A DNA stretch of 64,000 nucleotides, from the NCBI GenBank assembly GCA_012274445.1, contig JAAROD010000095.1, forward strand, positions 930,001 to 994,000, read 5' to 3'. The stretch is from Sclerotiophoma versabilis. Taxonomy: Eukaryota; Ascomycota; Dothideomycetes; Pleosporales; Didymellaceae. The notes below the pieces were generated by a model. The model saw nothing but the letters and a program-made list of their open reading frames with translations. It was not told the DNA's origin and made no database searches. Shown here piece after piece: positions 1-10,722 of the stretch. Within the stretch, counting starts at the first letter, position 1; each line of letters opens with the position of its first letter. The translations under genes were made by a program, and so were the position numbers.

Positions 1-1
1 C

Positions 2-715
2 AAGGGTTTGTTGGGGCAGCAAAAAAATCAGGGCGAAGCTATCAACATGCTCCAGCGAGCCGCCAACCAAGCAGACCGAGACAATCCTCATGCCCTTCAC
101 GAGTTGGCCCTTATCTATGAGCAGCCAGCCAACGGGAACGAACGCATCATACAAGATGAGGCGTACGCTTTGCAGCTCTTCATGCAAGCAGCGGACCTTG
201 GCTACAAGTTCTCACAGTTCAGGCTCGGTCAGGCATACGAATATGGACTGCTAGACTGTCCAATCGACCCAAGGAAGAGCATTGGATGGTACACGAAAGC
301 CGCAGCACAAGAAGAACACCAGAGTGAACTCGCCCTTTCCGGGTGGTACCTTACCGGCATTGAAGGTGTGCTGCAACAGAGTGACACCGAAGCTTATCTT
401 TGGGCTAGGAAGGCAGCATGCGCAGAACCTCCTTTACCGAAGGCGTTGTTTGCTATGGGCTACTTCACTGAGGTGGGCATAGGGTGTCCAAAGAGTTTGG
501 AAGAGGCGAAGAGGTGGTATGGAAGAGCTGCTGGTAAGTTGCTCAGTAAACCGAGATAGATCAGGGGTGGCTAACAAGGAGCAGCATACAAATTCCCGAA
601 AGCGCAGGAACGTCTTGAGGAATTGAAGCGTGGTGGGTCGAAAGCCCAGATGAAGCGCGAGCGTCTTAGTAGGAGCAATCAGAAGCAGCAGGAGGAGAAT
701 TGCAGTGTGATGTGA
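2..715 (+). CDS. Skt5/Chs4-like chitin synthase III activator, Sel1 repeats (3' part only)
   Basis: Partial gene, cut by the window start. Exons are 2-533 and 585-715. The intron 534-584 has a GTAAG donor, a CTAAC branch site and a CAG acceptor. The reading frame is open to the window edge. The protein part shows tandem Sel1/TPR-like repeats (for example ALQLFMQAADLGYKFSQFRLGQAYEYG, read as helix pairs), then a basic tail with alternating K/R/E. It ends in Cys-Ser-Val-Met, a CaaX prenylation box. Sel1 repeats followed by a basic tail and CaaX are the hallmark of the Skt5/Chs4 family, which recruits and activates chitin synthase III (Chs3) at the plasma membrane and bud neck or septum. The CaaX box is seen only after splicing. 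Other Sel1 proteins are possible, but the prenylation box favours Skt5. Confidence 0.82.
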
Positions 716-1079
716 TGAGAAAAGAGTTGTGTAGGAAGTTTATACCCCACGCCTATGTGCAGGTGTTCGGCGCAGGGATATTATCTGGGGTTTCTGCAAT
801 GGTTGAGCTGTGTGGAGTGTAGAATTGATATATGTGAGCGCTCAATCCATGTGTTTGCTTGCTAAGCGGGTGGTACCTTCCATCTCGACCGATCGGGCAG
901 TCTTTCGTTTTGTAAGCGTTCTGTTTGTTCTGAGGAAAGAGGCACCACATGGCTCCTGAGAAGTTCAGAGAGTTTACCAAACATAAGGATATCCTCGCGG
1001 CTTTCAGTGATATAACGAACGTCATGGAAGAAAAGATGAACGCTCCTTTTGTTTTCGGCTTACCTCTCATCTCGACCTT

Positions 1080-1760
1080 GTATTGCTATGGCAGTATAGC
1101 AATTTGGTGAATCGCCGGGGCGTCGACTTCCCAAGTTGGAGTCTACAATCTCTATAGTAACTAGGTATGAGAGTAAAGACATTAAAGTGACTAAGATAGA
1201 ATAGAGCAGTATAACAAGTTGTTGTGTGTCCCAGACCTCTACTATATACAATCTTCGAACATACTTTAGTAGTATCTTAGAGATATAATTACTACTTATA
1301 AGCTCTTAGTATATACTTTATGAATTGACAGGATATAGAATAGAATAAGTGTTACACTCTATATAAGGGTGTTCCTGTATAGTTACTACTGTCAGCCCGT
1401 TGGGCCATACTAGTACGGGTTGGCTGGCACTGCCCTCGTGCGGGGTAGGCCTAGTACATATAGTCAGTCCTACCTGCTGATTTTCTGCCTGGCAGCGAAG
1501 ATTCTACAGTCTATGAATTGATACTATGGTTGCCCATACTTGAATATCTTGTGTTGTGAACTAGCCCTTCGGTAAACCCTGCCTCAGGGCCTGACAACTA
1601 TACATCTTACTACCTTTATTACTATAGCAACTATTATAAAATTGCCTACATCATGCTCCATACTATACTATAATAATAAGAAACGTAGATTTCTTGGTAG
1701 TTTAGAAAACACAACTTTGTATTATGAGCCCTTAGTTAGCAGATTTGTTAACGTAACGCA
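1080..1760. repeat. AT-rich degenerate block, possible RIP-decayed repeat or solo LTR relic
   Basis: This stretch is far richer in A, T and TpA steps than its neighbours. It is crossed by GC-richer islets near 1390-1450, where CAGCCCGT and ACGGGTTGGCTG form imperfect inverted arms around a central ACTAGT. A TATA-like TCTATATAAGG lies near 1360. No open frame of useful length exists. The pattern fits an old repeat or LTR mutated by RIP, but no terminal repeats or target-site duplication could be identified by eye. Confidence 0.4.
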
Positions 1761-3295
1761 AGTTTCTCCTGGCTCACCCTATTCGCCGGATGACAAGTCG
1801 TGCCTGGTCGACGTGTAATAGTCAACAAGCTTGTAAAGTGGTGTAAAGACGAACACCTATATGACTTAAAGGAGGAGATTCACGACAAAAAGAGGTCACA
1901 ACAGTGCAACAGGTTCCGACGCACGCTCTGGTAGCAATCAACGTTATAGAATTTTTTGTACAACAGTGACACCGAAAAGAAATATCTTTTCATGGGACAT
2001 AGACTGAACACCCAGGCATTGTTGACTACTTAATGACCAGGACTATACTTGAATCGAAATTCAATGGAGTTACTGAGCTACAGGGGAGGGAAACGTACTT
2101 TGACATCGTACTAGCAATTGGCGAACTATAGAGGGTAAATCTGACAGCATTATCGGGACACTACATGACAGCCCATATCATCAATGAAGTCGTAGCGCAG
2201 GAGACAGACCAACTGCGTAGGAGTGCCCTGAACGACGGAAGGCTGGAAGTGACGAAGTTTGCGTACAAGATTTTCTTCCCGCTCACCACATGTGGAAGCC
2301 GGAGCTTCGCTAGTCCTTGCACAGCCCCCAAGCCTGAGGTCAAACCTTTCATCGGACTTCAGTCACCCGTCATCACCACCTTTGATGCGTGTGGTACCGA
2401 GCGCTCAGACCAAGAGTGAACGTCGGAGCTTCATACTCATCTTCCATTGGCTGATAGCCCGCCGACTGCTCACAGTCAGCTTCCCCGCATCTTCCATGCA
2501 TTTTCTAGCATATATCCTAGTTTGACGCCTCCGGCCGGAAGAGTACAAAACTACCCCAAGACTTGCCCAGAAGCCACATTCATGGCGGGGTCAGACTGTG
2601 GAGGCTTGGGTTGCAGGTGCGTTTGTGGTTTATGTTTCGAGTGAGGGCTGATTGCGCCGCTGACGCTTGAGCCAGGGTAGATGATGGTGTATGAAAACAC
2701 ATTCTGCGCGCTGATCGGTGATGTGTTGTGGGTTGTGCTGGGCTGATGGAAGTGGTTGTGTTGCAGATGCGAGAGCAAGGGGAGGATGCCGCTGGGGAAG
2801 GGGAGGTGCGGGGCTGAGCGTTGGCAACGTCGATGCTCTTGTGAGTTCTGATGGAAGCCGCGATAAGCAACATTGGCATCGTAACTGGCTTGAGTGTGCA
2901 CAATGCTACTGCAGCAGAGGCAGCTATTGTGAATGCGAGTGATCAAGAAGGTTGGGCGCCAGAAAGTAAGAATGCGACGAAGCAACTGTTCGCAAGGAAG
3001 CTGTCTGATGTCCTTGAAACACATGCGAAATCGATAGAACCAGTGGAATGTATTTGCCTTTAGCTGAAGCAAGGATGAGCACGCGGTCACTCAAAAATCG
3101 CACAATGTTTGCATATTAACAGGTATCATATTGACGACACTCTAAAGGTGAGCGCGTTCTATAGAAGACATAGCGCTCTACTGTCACACCGTAGTTATTC
3201 TCATAAATCGTAAAGAAATCATAGCCCATACAATCCAACTTCATACACAATCCCTAAAGAGCCCGTGTATATAGTGCGTATGACTTCGTAAGTGC
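1761..3295. other. Gene-poor interval, no supportable gene
   Basis: Several short open frames occur on both strands but none shows a recognisable domain, plausible splice structure or coding-like composition. A frame of about 40 codons near 1830-1935 has charged, protein-like composition (KLVKWCKDEHLYDLKEE), but stops lie directly on both sides and no splice partners were found. The right end is presumably the 3' UTR of the transporter gene. Confidence 0.5.
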
Positions 3296-4852
3296 TTAGT
3301 AGACGAAGAAGGTCTGGACCTCGCCGTCAGCGTCACGAAGCTTCTTGTTGCGGCGCACCAAGACAATCTTAGCGACCCAGGCTGTGAGGAAGGTAGCGAT
3401 GGAGAAGGCAGCAGACGACGAGAGCGCGATAACGTAGCGGGGTGCGTCAGACTTGGGCCACAGGTAAGGGGTCCAGATGAACGAGGCATTCATGATGGTG
3501 GTAACAATGCCAATGGCGACGGCCTTCTTCTCGGGAGTCTGACCGCAAGTAGATCCGCACCAACCAAGGATGAGAGAGTTGACACCGTATGTACCAATAG
3601 TGAAGATGACCATGGCAACGTAGCGGCCTGCAACACCAAGGGGCGCGCATGCGACGAGGAAACCGATGGTAGCAACGATCTTGGAGATGGTTATGTGCCA
3701 TGTGCGCTCATTGAACTTTCCAGATGACCAGGAGACAGCGATGGTGACGGCACCGGCAATGAGGTAAGGTGGGCAGGTAAGAACGAGGGTAACGGTCTTC
3801 TCGAATCCGAGAGTCTGAACGACCGTAGGGAAGAAGTTCTTAAATCCATTGGCCGCACTGTTTTAAATTAGTACGTGTCGTAGCTTAGTTCAGCTGAAAA
3901 CTTACAGATGCATGTGTGCCATGAAGGCGAAGATCCAGACCATAGGGTCTTTAGCGGCCTGGCGGAAACCAGTCCAAACGGAGGTATCTTCGCTCTTGCC
4001 AACAGTATCGATAGCCATGCGGCTGACAGCAAGGTCGCGCTCAGCCTGTGTAAGCCACCAGGTGTTGTGGGGGAAGTCAGGAAGGAGGAAGTATCCAACG
4101 ATGGCAAGCAGGAAGGTGACGATACCCTGAAGGATGAAGAGCCACTGCCATCCCGAGATACCAGCAACGTCGCCAAGACCGTGGAAGATACCAGCTGCGA
4201 TCAGACCAGCAAAGGCAGTGGCGAGAATGTTACCCGTGTAGAGGATAGCAATGCGGGTGGCGACCTCCTTACGGTTGTAGAACATAGAGAGAAGGTAGAC
4301 AGCACCAGGGTAATAAGGAGCCTCTGTAACACCCAAGAAGAATCGGGTGAGCAAGAGACCCTTGAAGTCCTTTGCCAGAGCAGTCAAGGCCGAGACGACA
4401 GCCCAGAGCATCATGCAGACACCCATGTAGCGGGATGGACGGGTTCGGTTCAGAAACATGTTTGAGGGAATCTGGCCCAGTAGGTAACCAACGAACAGAA
4501 TGGAAACACATGTCTGGTACTGTGTGCTGGTGAGGTTGAGGTCTTTTTCAAGGTCGTCGAGACGAGCGAGGGCGATGGCATTGCGGTCAAGATAGTTGAG
4601 CCAGTACATAGACCACAGCATGGGCATGATCCATCGGTCGAGCTTCTTCACCAGCGCGATTTCCCTGGGATCGGTTTTCTGGTTGGAGTCAGTGTGAGCT
4701 ACTCATGATGAACAGTGATATGGACAGACCTCATAAGCACCCGAGTAATCGACCTTGGCAATCGCCGGTACAGACTTCTCTGGATAGTCATCGTTGGTCG
4801 CCTGCTGCTCAAGCATGACGACCTCGTTATCCTTCTTATCGTTGGAACCCAT
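3296..4852 (-). CDS. MFS transporter, anion:cation symporter (allantoate/nicotinate permease-like) family
   Basis: Three exons (4730-4852, 3906-4678, 3296-3857) give a 485-residue protein. Introns are 4679-4729 (donor GTCTGT) and 3858-3905 (GTAAG, acceptor CAG), and all phases agree. After a hydrophilic 50-residue N-terminus come about 12 membrane segments. The first-helix motif LNYLDRNAIALARL and the segment VTEAPYYPGAVYLLSMFYNRKE are typical of the Dal5/Tna1/Liz1 symporter group. The cytoplasmic tail is short and charged. Members import organic anions such as allantoate, nicotinate, pantothenate or biotin precursors across the plasma membrane; the substrate cannot be told from sequence. The ATG is preceded by stops and the protein starts MGSNDKKD. 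A second member of the same family lies at 26.4-28.4 kb. Confidence 0.9.
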
Positions 4853-6938
4853 ATTGATTTACGTTTCAGTGGGCAGTGGTAAATAGGACAATGTCGGTCT
4901 CAAAAACAGAAAAGTCTTTCAGGGTGATCTAGAGACAAGGAGAGGACCAGTCAGTCTGCAGAGAGCACTGATGATCTGGGGAAATCAAATCTGGGGATGC
5001 GGAGTAGATCTTTATACAACACCAACGCTCGTCGCGCAATTTGGGATACACATTAGTTCACACATCGGGTTGGCGACAACCCGTAGAATCTCGACTGATC
5101 CTGGGATCTCGTTTCAACGCATACCAAGACACTTGTGCACACTTCTCCTGGCCGCCTTGGAATCTGAGGCCTGTGGTGCATGGATGGTAGCGCTCAGCGG
5201 AGGCTCCGATGGCAACTTTGGCCGACTCAGCCCCTGGCCTGCATGCAGAACACTCTCAGAGGCGTTTAGATCGGAGGAGTTCTCTACTGAGACGATTGCT
5301 GGGCATTGCTAGCCCTTCGCCCCCAATGGCTCGTGATGTTTACTGGTTCCCTGTAGCGTTGGTCCGATGTTAGGCTAAACCCCTTTTGCTACCACCGATA
5401 CCATGGAGTCTCCTAGAGCTCCGATGTTTGCCACAATGTGAGCACCGTTCGCCTTGGTACCAGTAGAGAACCTCCGGTTGCCTTCCTGTGCTTTCGATGT
5501 CGACTGAACCATGCTGTCGCAAACCTACCCCCCAGTTTCTGAGCTCACTGTGCCGATCTTAACGGCCACACGGTGGAACAATAACGAGTAACCAGCGGTA
5601 TACTTTTCTGGGAAGAACGACCGCATACCAAGGCCTTCCACCCCACCAGACAGCAAGAACTCGCATTTGGAGACACCCTCACCGGCAGATGCATTACTCG
5701 CTGTGAGGTCCGGTGACGAGCCCAGAAACCAGCCTGACGCTTTGCGCTCTTGTCGCCATCAAAGAGACGCCAATTGGCCATGGCAAGCCACAAGTTTCTT
5801 GGAGACGGGCAAGGTGGTGATTCTGTGTGCAGAGGATGGCGCACGGGTGTTGCATTTCGTGCTAGGCCAAGGAGGGCCCAGACCTCCCCAAGGTTTACAC
5901 AGGGCTTCATTGCGGGGAAGCGCCCTCAGCACGCTGCATGCGGGACACGACACTTGTGTGGAGCGTGCATGACCTTGTGCGGCTTAAACCAGAGAAGTCT
6001 TAAAACTTTCTAGCGTACGACCTTCGTCTCGAGTCCGTTGTTGAGGACTGAGAGGACCATCCTTCACAAGCTGCGCAGCCTATCACAGCTCCGCCAAGTC
6101 GAGTTTCTTTCTTGGCCATCAGCGGAATGCAACACCAGAGGCTTGCCCCACGGGGGGTTCCGGAAGATGACTGACAGACTACGGCAAAGGTACCTTGTCT
6201 CTAGGCCAAGTCCACGGAGTTGTGCTGTTCAAGCGCGTTCCCAAAGAGCTGGTAATCCGCGCAACTTGAATGCGCGCCTCCACATCGTCGATAGTTGTCC
6301 CGTAGTGGTTGAGTAGCGCTTCCCCTGGCGTCTTTTGATTGAATTACCAGCGGAGTTCATTGTGGTTCATCTGTGTCGAAAAAGAGTCGGATGAGGGATG
6401 ACAACACGATGATTGTTCGTGGGATTGTTAACGTTAGCTCGTGTTCACTTGGCATCTTTGTGGAGAGGATGGTGCCACTCATCAAACCATCCACCACGGA
6501 CGGTGTTCATTGGCAGCAGCGCACGTGCATCCCCATGGGGTGAATTGACTTTGGGGAAGTCCAACGGTCGACGGTCCACTAGAGCTCCGGGCGAACTCGT
6601 GTGCTTCCACCGATCAGTACCGATACCGTGAATGGGTGTGACGTATTTTGCAACACATGCAAAGGTAAAGATGTTGAGATATGGGCGATATGGTACGTAC
6701 ACGAAACACAAAAGTCGCAAGTAAACCAACCAGTGATATTGATTGATACGAGGCGACTGGCTACATATACTCACATCGCAAAATGTCCACGGAAAAGTAC
6801 CCGGACGGCAGCGGAATTGCTTCATCTGCACGGAACAGACGGACCTCTCCAACACGGAAAGCCTCATGCAGGATATTGGAGCACTCCGGTCAATGAACGT
6901 TGTGAGGCTGTCGACTTGTAGCGTGCTGCTTGTGGTCT
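4853..6938. other. Gene-poor interval between transporter and broken HET gene
   Basis: About 2.1 kb with no supportable gene. The left end must hold the promoter of the transporter. Short open frames of 60-140 codons occur on both strands in GC-richer parts, but they overlap each other, lack domains and lack splice partners. Accessory, non-coding or decayed DNA is the simplest reading. Confidence 0.5.
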
Positions 6939-8395
6939 TCAGTGTAGGATGTACTTGCGCAATTCCTTCTGTCCCAATTCCAATTGCTCAACTGCTTCTC
7001 CCGTCATGAAGTGGTCGAAGTAGACGTCGCCCACATAGCGATACTCGTTCTTACGACCCTCACGCCGAAGGAGAACGGGCGTTGCGCATCCAAGCGGCAC
7101 AACAATGATATCGCACACAGCCAAGGAGCCAGAACCTAAACCCATGTGACCATCCTCAGTGAACAGAAAGCAACGTCCCATCATATTGCAGGTGAAGTGC
7201 TTCTGAAGAAATTGCCGACGTTCGTCCGGTTCTACGCTACTGTCTCCTGTAATGTATCGCTGAAGCCCTTCGTCAAGGGGCAGAGACGGCAAACGCTCGC
7301 GTAGCAAGGATGAGGGAACATAGAAACATGCTCCCACCCAGCTATCGCACTCATCCCATTGTGGCGGTATCTGGTCTAAGCAGAGAGTCCTGCAGAAGGC
7401 ACTGTGTATGTGCTTCTTGTGGTCATGTGCATCTACCCCAAACGCCCCTAGGAGCAGCGCGCGCCAATGTAGGAAAGCCATGAGATGGTCTACTAGAGTT
7501 GTCAGGGTGCCGACTGCAACTCCGCACTCGCCTACGGTGTCTATGTAAATTGCTGATATCTCAAGTTTCCGGCGCTCGTCAGCAGGCTTGTATACACCAT
7601 CCCGACTTCCCAAAGCCTTAAAATTTGGGTATTCGTAAGGGCGTTCAAGAGACTTCGTTTCTGGAATGTGTCACCAGTCTGGACACTAAGTTGGTAGACC
7701 GGCAGATCCAGTATGCATCGGGAAATGAATGGACTCACGGATGAAGTATAACTGTCGAGACGTAGAAAGAACGAAGTCAACGACGCTGATAAACACCTCT
7801 TTGACAGAAAGATTGTAATCGACGACAAGACCTATCCGAATCTCCTCAGGCAACATACCAAGGATGCCGAATACCTTGTCTCGTGGCTTTGTGGTCAATT
7901 TCCTCCTGCATGCTCGCAGATCTCCAAAAGCGGAATTTCCAATTTTATAAGAGTCCCAACATCAGGGAGGCTGCTCGGTCCGTGATAAACGAGAACCTGT
8001 GACGAGGTGAAATTGTTGTGGGGGATGCTGTGCCTCTTCTTGCGATCGTACCTGCCGGAAATATTCTGATCCAGAGTATCCTTGTGCTCGAAGAACATAC
8101 TCGACGCAATTTCGAAATTCTTCCAGGGAATCGTCGTACTCCCATAATACACGGTCGTGCTTTTTGCATTGAAAACTTCTTGAACTACCTAAAGTCTATT
8201 CCAGTATTCCCGCTCGAACATAGCGACGATGGAGCGGAGCTCTGGACCTTTTGAATTTGACGTGATGAGAGATGACAAATGATCTCGTACTGCTTCGTCC
8301 GTGTCAAGATCCTTCAGTAACTCAAGGACTTTCTATGCTGCAATGGCACAGGAAGTACAGGCTTTTGAGGCGACTAAGTTTGGTCAGGGTGAATG
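6939..8395 (-). pseudogene. Broken HET-domain (heterokaryon incompatibility) gene
   Basis: Read on the minus strand, successive pieces match the middle and end of a HET-domain protein. They are EREYWNRL-stop-VVQEVFNA (8150-8215), the STTIPWKNFE segment, KPRDKVFGILGMLPEEI followed by VDYNLSVKEVF (7800-7898), GSRDGVYKPADERRKLE, and the C-terminal module IVVPLGCATPVLLRREG with VGDVYFDHFMTGEAVEQL (6939-7150). The frame is broken. A TAG at 8189-8191 replaces the Trp of the conserved WVVQE motif. Another TAG lies at 8333-8335, a TGA at 7645-7647, and a one-base shift is needed near 7617-7627. A genuine intron probably sits at about 7685-7735. Both TAGs can be explained by CpA-to-TpA changes, as made by RIP. 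The N-terminal part (ALSYxWG and WIDAxCINQ motifs) was not found. Confidence 0.8.
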
Positions 8396-9346
8396 TGGAT
8401 CTCACCCGCAGAGTTTTTACGATACGATAGACTGATGGAGGTGGAAATATTGGCTCATCTCAAGGCGTTCGCCTTGACTGTCTACCAGAGTTGGATCGGT
8501 GCAGCGGAGCCGGAGGCGATGCTCGATAATTGCTCGACCTCTGGCTTTCTCTGCGGCTTTGACGCGGTGTTCGGTGATGGATTGAGTTGTGGATGTGCCT
8601 TGTAACTCGAGGGGGAAATGACCGGTGTGTCTTGCTATACATGCTGGGGCGAGGCTCCATCGTGATTCGATGCGGCTGAGCATTTGGGGTCAGATAACGG
8701 CCATCAGAATATCGATAGTGATGTGGTGGCGTTGGACCAGCTCACTCGTCCATCATGCAGTGAAACTGGTATGGGTGCTCGCGTCTCCTTTGGATGTGTT
8801 TGTCGTCTGGAGTACTACTGACAAGGATGAATGAGGTTGTGTGTCGAGGGCCGGGATTTCATTGGCTGAATCTGTATGATGCATCAGCCTTGACTTGCAG
8901 AAGCATTCGGAATAGGTAGTGTTCGGATCGTGGCTGACGGATTGCAAGCAGAGTGGGTAGGCGAAGCTTGTAAACCGGGGTGGAATGACTATAGCGCACA
9001 GTACATGGTCTGTGGAACACCTGGGCAGGAGCATAACGAGCACCGAACAGTATCCACGTCTGATTCACTGCCTGCATCATCAGCTTCTCGAGTAAGTTGG
9101 CCTCACCTGAGTCGCAGCTCGATCGGCATAGTGCATTGACCAATGGTAGTAAATGTATGGTAATTTGCACAGAAAGCCGCTAAATCTTCGAGTATTCTAC
9201 AAGCTCCTCTATCAGAAAAGACCTTCCAGGCAAATGCGTGATTCGCTCAAGGCCGACTACTCGATCAACTAAGTCGCCGCCCGTCTCCAGCTTGTGTCCG
9301 TGTCGTGATGTGTACTGCAACTCAATTCATTCCGATTGTCGCTCGC
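8396..9346. other. Interval with no supportable gene
   Basis: This is where the N-terminal half of the broken HET gene would be expected, but its diagnostic motifs are not visible in any frame. Only short overlapping open frames are present. The right end contains the 3' UTR of the V-ATPase gene. Confidence 0.45.
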
Positions 9347-10187
9347 TTAGTCGTGGAACTTCCTGTTCTCGTTCTCGCCGAAGAGAGTGACCCTGATGGA
9401 GGGCAGGGCGTCAGATTCGAGCAGCCTCAGACGCTCCTCGAGGGTGTTGTTGATGTCGATGCGGCCGCCGGTACCAACGATGAAGGCACCTCCAGATCTA
9501 CAAATCGTCAGCATACCTGTTCCATGGCTCAAAGTGGGAGACGTACGACTCAGAGGGTAGCGGGTCGCTCTCGTCGATTGTAATGGCAACATCCTTGTTG
9601 GTCTTGGTCTTGTACTCCTTCTGTGCCTCCTCGATGGCCTGCTTGGCGATGTCGTTGTCTGCTTTCCTGACCTTGACCTGCAGTTTGTCCTCGTTCAGAG
9701 CGTAGGCGCCCTCCAGGATCAGGTTCTTCAAGATGGTCTGGTACTTCTTCTTATCCTTGGACACGTCGCCCAGCTTCTTCCCTGCATCCTCAAACAGGCG
9801 GTCGAGCAGCTCCTGGCGGGCGGACAGGATGCGTAATCTGCTCTTGTTGGAGACGGTGGAGCGTGTGATCTGCTGGGACATGCTGGCCTGCTTGAACTTC
9901 TTCTCGTAGGACGAGTCGATGGAGGCGGTCTCTTGGCGCACGAGCTTGGACTTCTCAATTGCGAACTCCTCGTCGGCCTTGAGGCGAATCTCGTTGGCCT
10001 TCTCCATGGCTTCCTGGCGGATGAAGGCCGTCATCTTCTTGAGCTCGCCGGCGACCTGCCATGGGGAGAGTGGTTAGCTGGTGGTGTTGACGTAGGCTGG
10101 TGGGGAGCTGGGCAGGGCTGCAAGCTGCCTGACCGCCGGCGGAGGGCTGCCTACCTGGTCGTCGGAGAGAGCGTGTACTTGCGACAT
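9347..10187 (-). CDS. VMA4: V-type proton ATPase subunit E
   Basis: Three exons (10155-10187, 9547-10055, 9347-9497) encode 230 residues, close to yeast Vma4 (233). Introns are 10056-10154 and 9498-9546. The first exon codes for only 11 residues (MSQVHALSDDQ). A long N-terminal helix rich in K/E/A/Q (FIRQEAMEKANEIRLKADEE) forms the peripheral stalk coiled coil. The C-terminal globular part contains GGAFIVGTGGRIDINNTLEERL, the family's most conserved segment, and the protein ends KFHD. Subunit E pairs with subunit G in the stalk linking V1 to V0 on the vacuolar membrane. It is divergent from the NIPA-like gene, with 535 bp between start codons. Confidence 0.97.
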
Positions 10188-10722
10188 GGCGGGCGGTGTG
10201 TGCGGGGCTCGGCGGTGGTGAGGGAAGGATTCGAGGTGGTGCAGCGACTGCGCTGGTGGTCGGTGTCGATGGGAAGCTTGGAAGATTGATGTGCAAGCCA
10301 CGGGCACGGAGCAGCTGCGATGATGCACCCGCAGCGACCCAGAGGCTGAAAGGGGCTAGGCGTCAGATTGAATGCGGAACAGCGAAACCATGGGATTGCA
10401 ACGGTTTCGCACGCATGTTGGCTGCTCTGCTCCTAGACACCAATATAAAAAGCAAAGAGCTCCAAGACGACGACGACGCAGAACACGTCCAGACGGCTTT
10501 AGTCATCTGCCCTCTGCCCTCTGCCACCAAGCACGCTCGGCTGACCCCTGCTCACGGACCATCAGCGTGACGTTCGTCACCGCCGACCACCACCAGTGCA
10601 CACACCCGCGGCATTGCATAGACACAGCATGTACCCGCTGTCGAGGTAGCAAAGCCCGGCGCAGCGACTGCAGACTGCAAACTGCAAACTGCAAACTGCA
10701 AACTGCAACCCCTCTCCCGAAC
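10188..10722. promoter_or_regulatory. Shared intergenic promoter region, VMA4 / NIPA-like gene
   Basis: This 535-bp space separates two divergent start codons, so it must carry both promoters. It is GC-rich with several purine/pyrimidine-biased tracts. No TATA box is obvious next to either start. It ends in a heptamer repeat just upstream of the NIPA-like ATG. Confidence 0.55.
10674..10708 (+). repeat. Five tandem copies of heptamer ACTGCAA in the 5' leader
   Basis: Five exact head-to-tail units occupy 10674-10708, only 14 bp before the ATG at 10723, so they are probably transcribed as 5' leader. A further imperfect unit (ACTGCAG) precedes them. This is likely length-variable by slippage. 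Confidence 0.85.

Noticed and set aside
2551..3090. 179-codon open frame on the minus strand
   Set aside because: Low-complexity Ser/Pro/His composition with several overlapping frames on both strands and no splice partners.
5667..6316. Group of 60-120-codon open frames and a weak inverted similarity (around 5850 and 6110)
   Set aside because: Similarity is only about 19 of 27 bases, within chance for this length, and translations show no domain.
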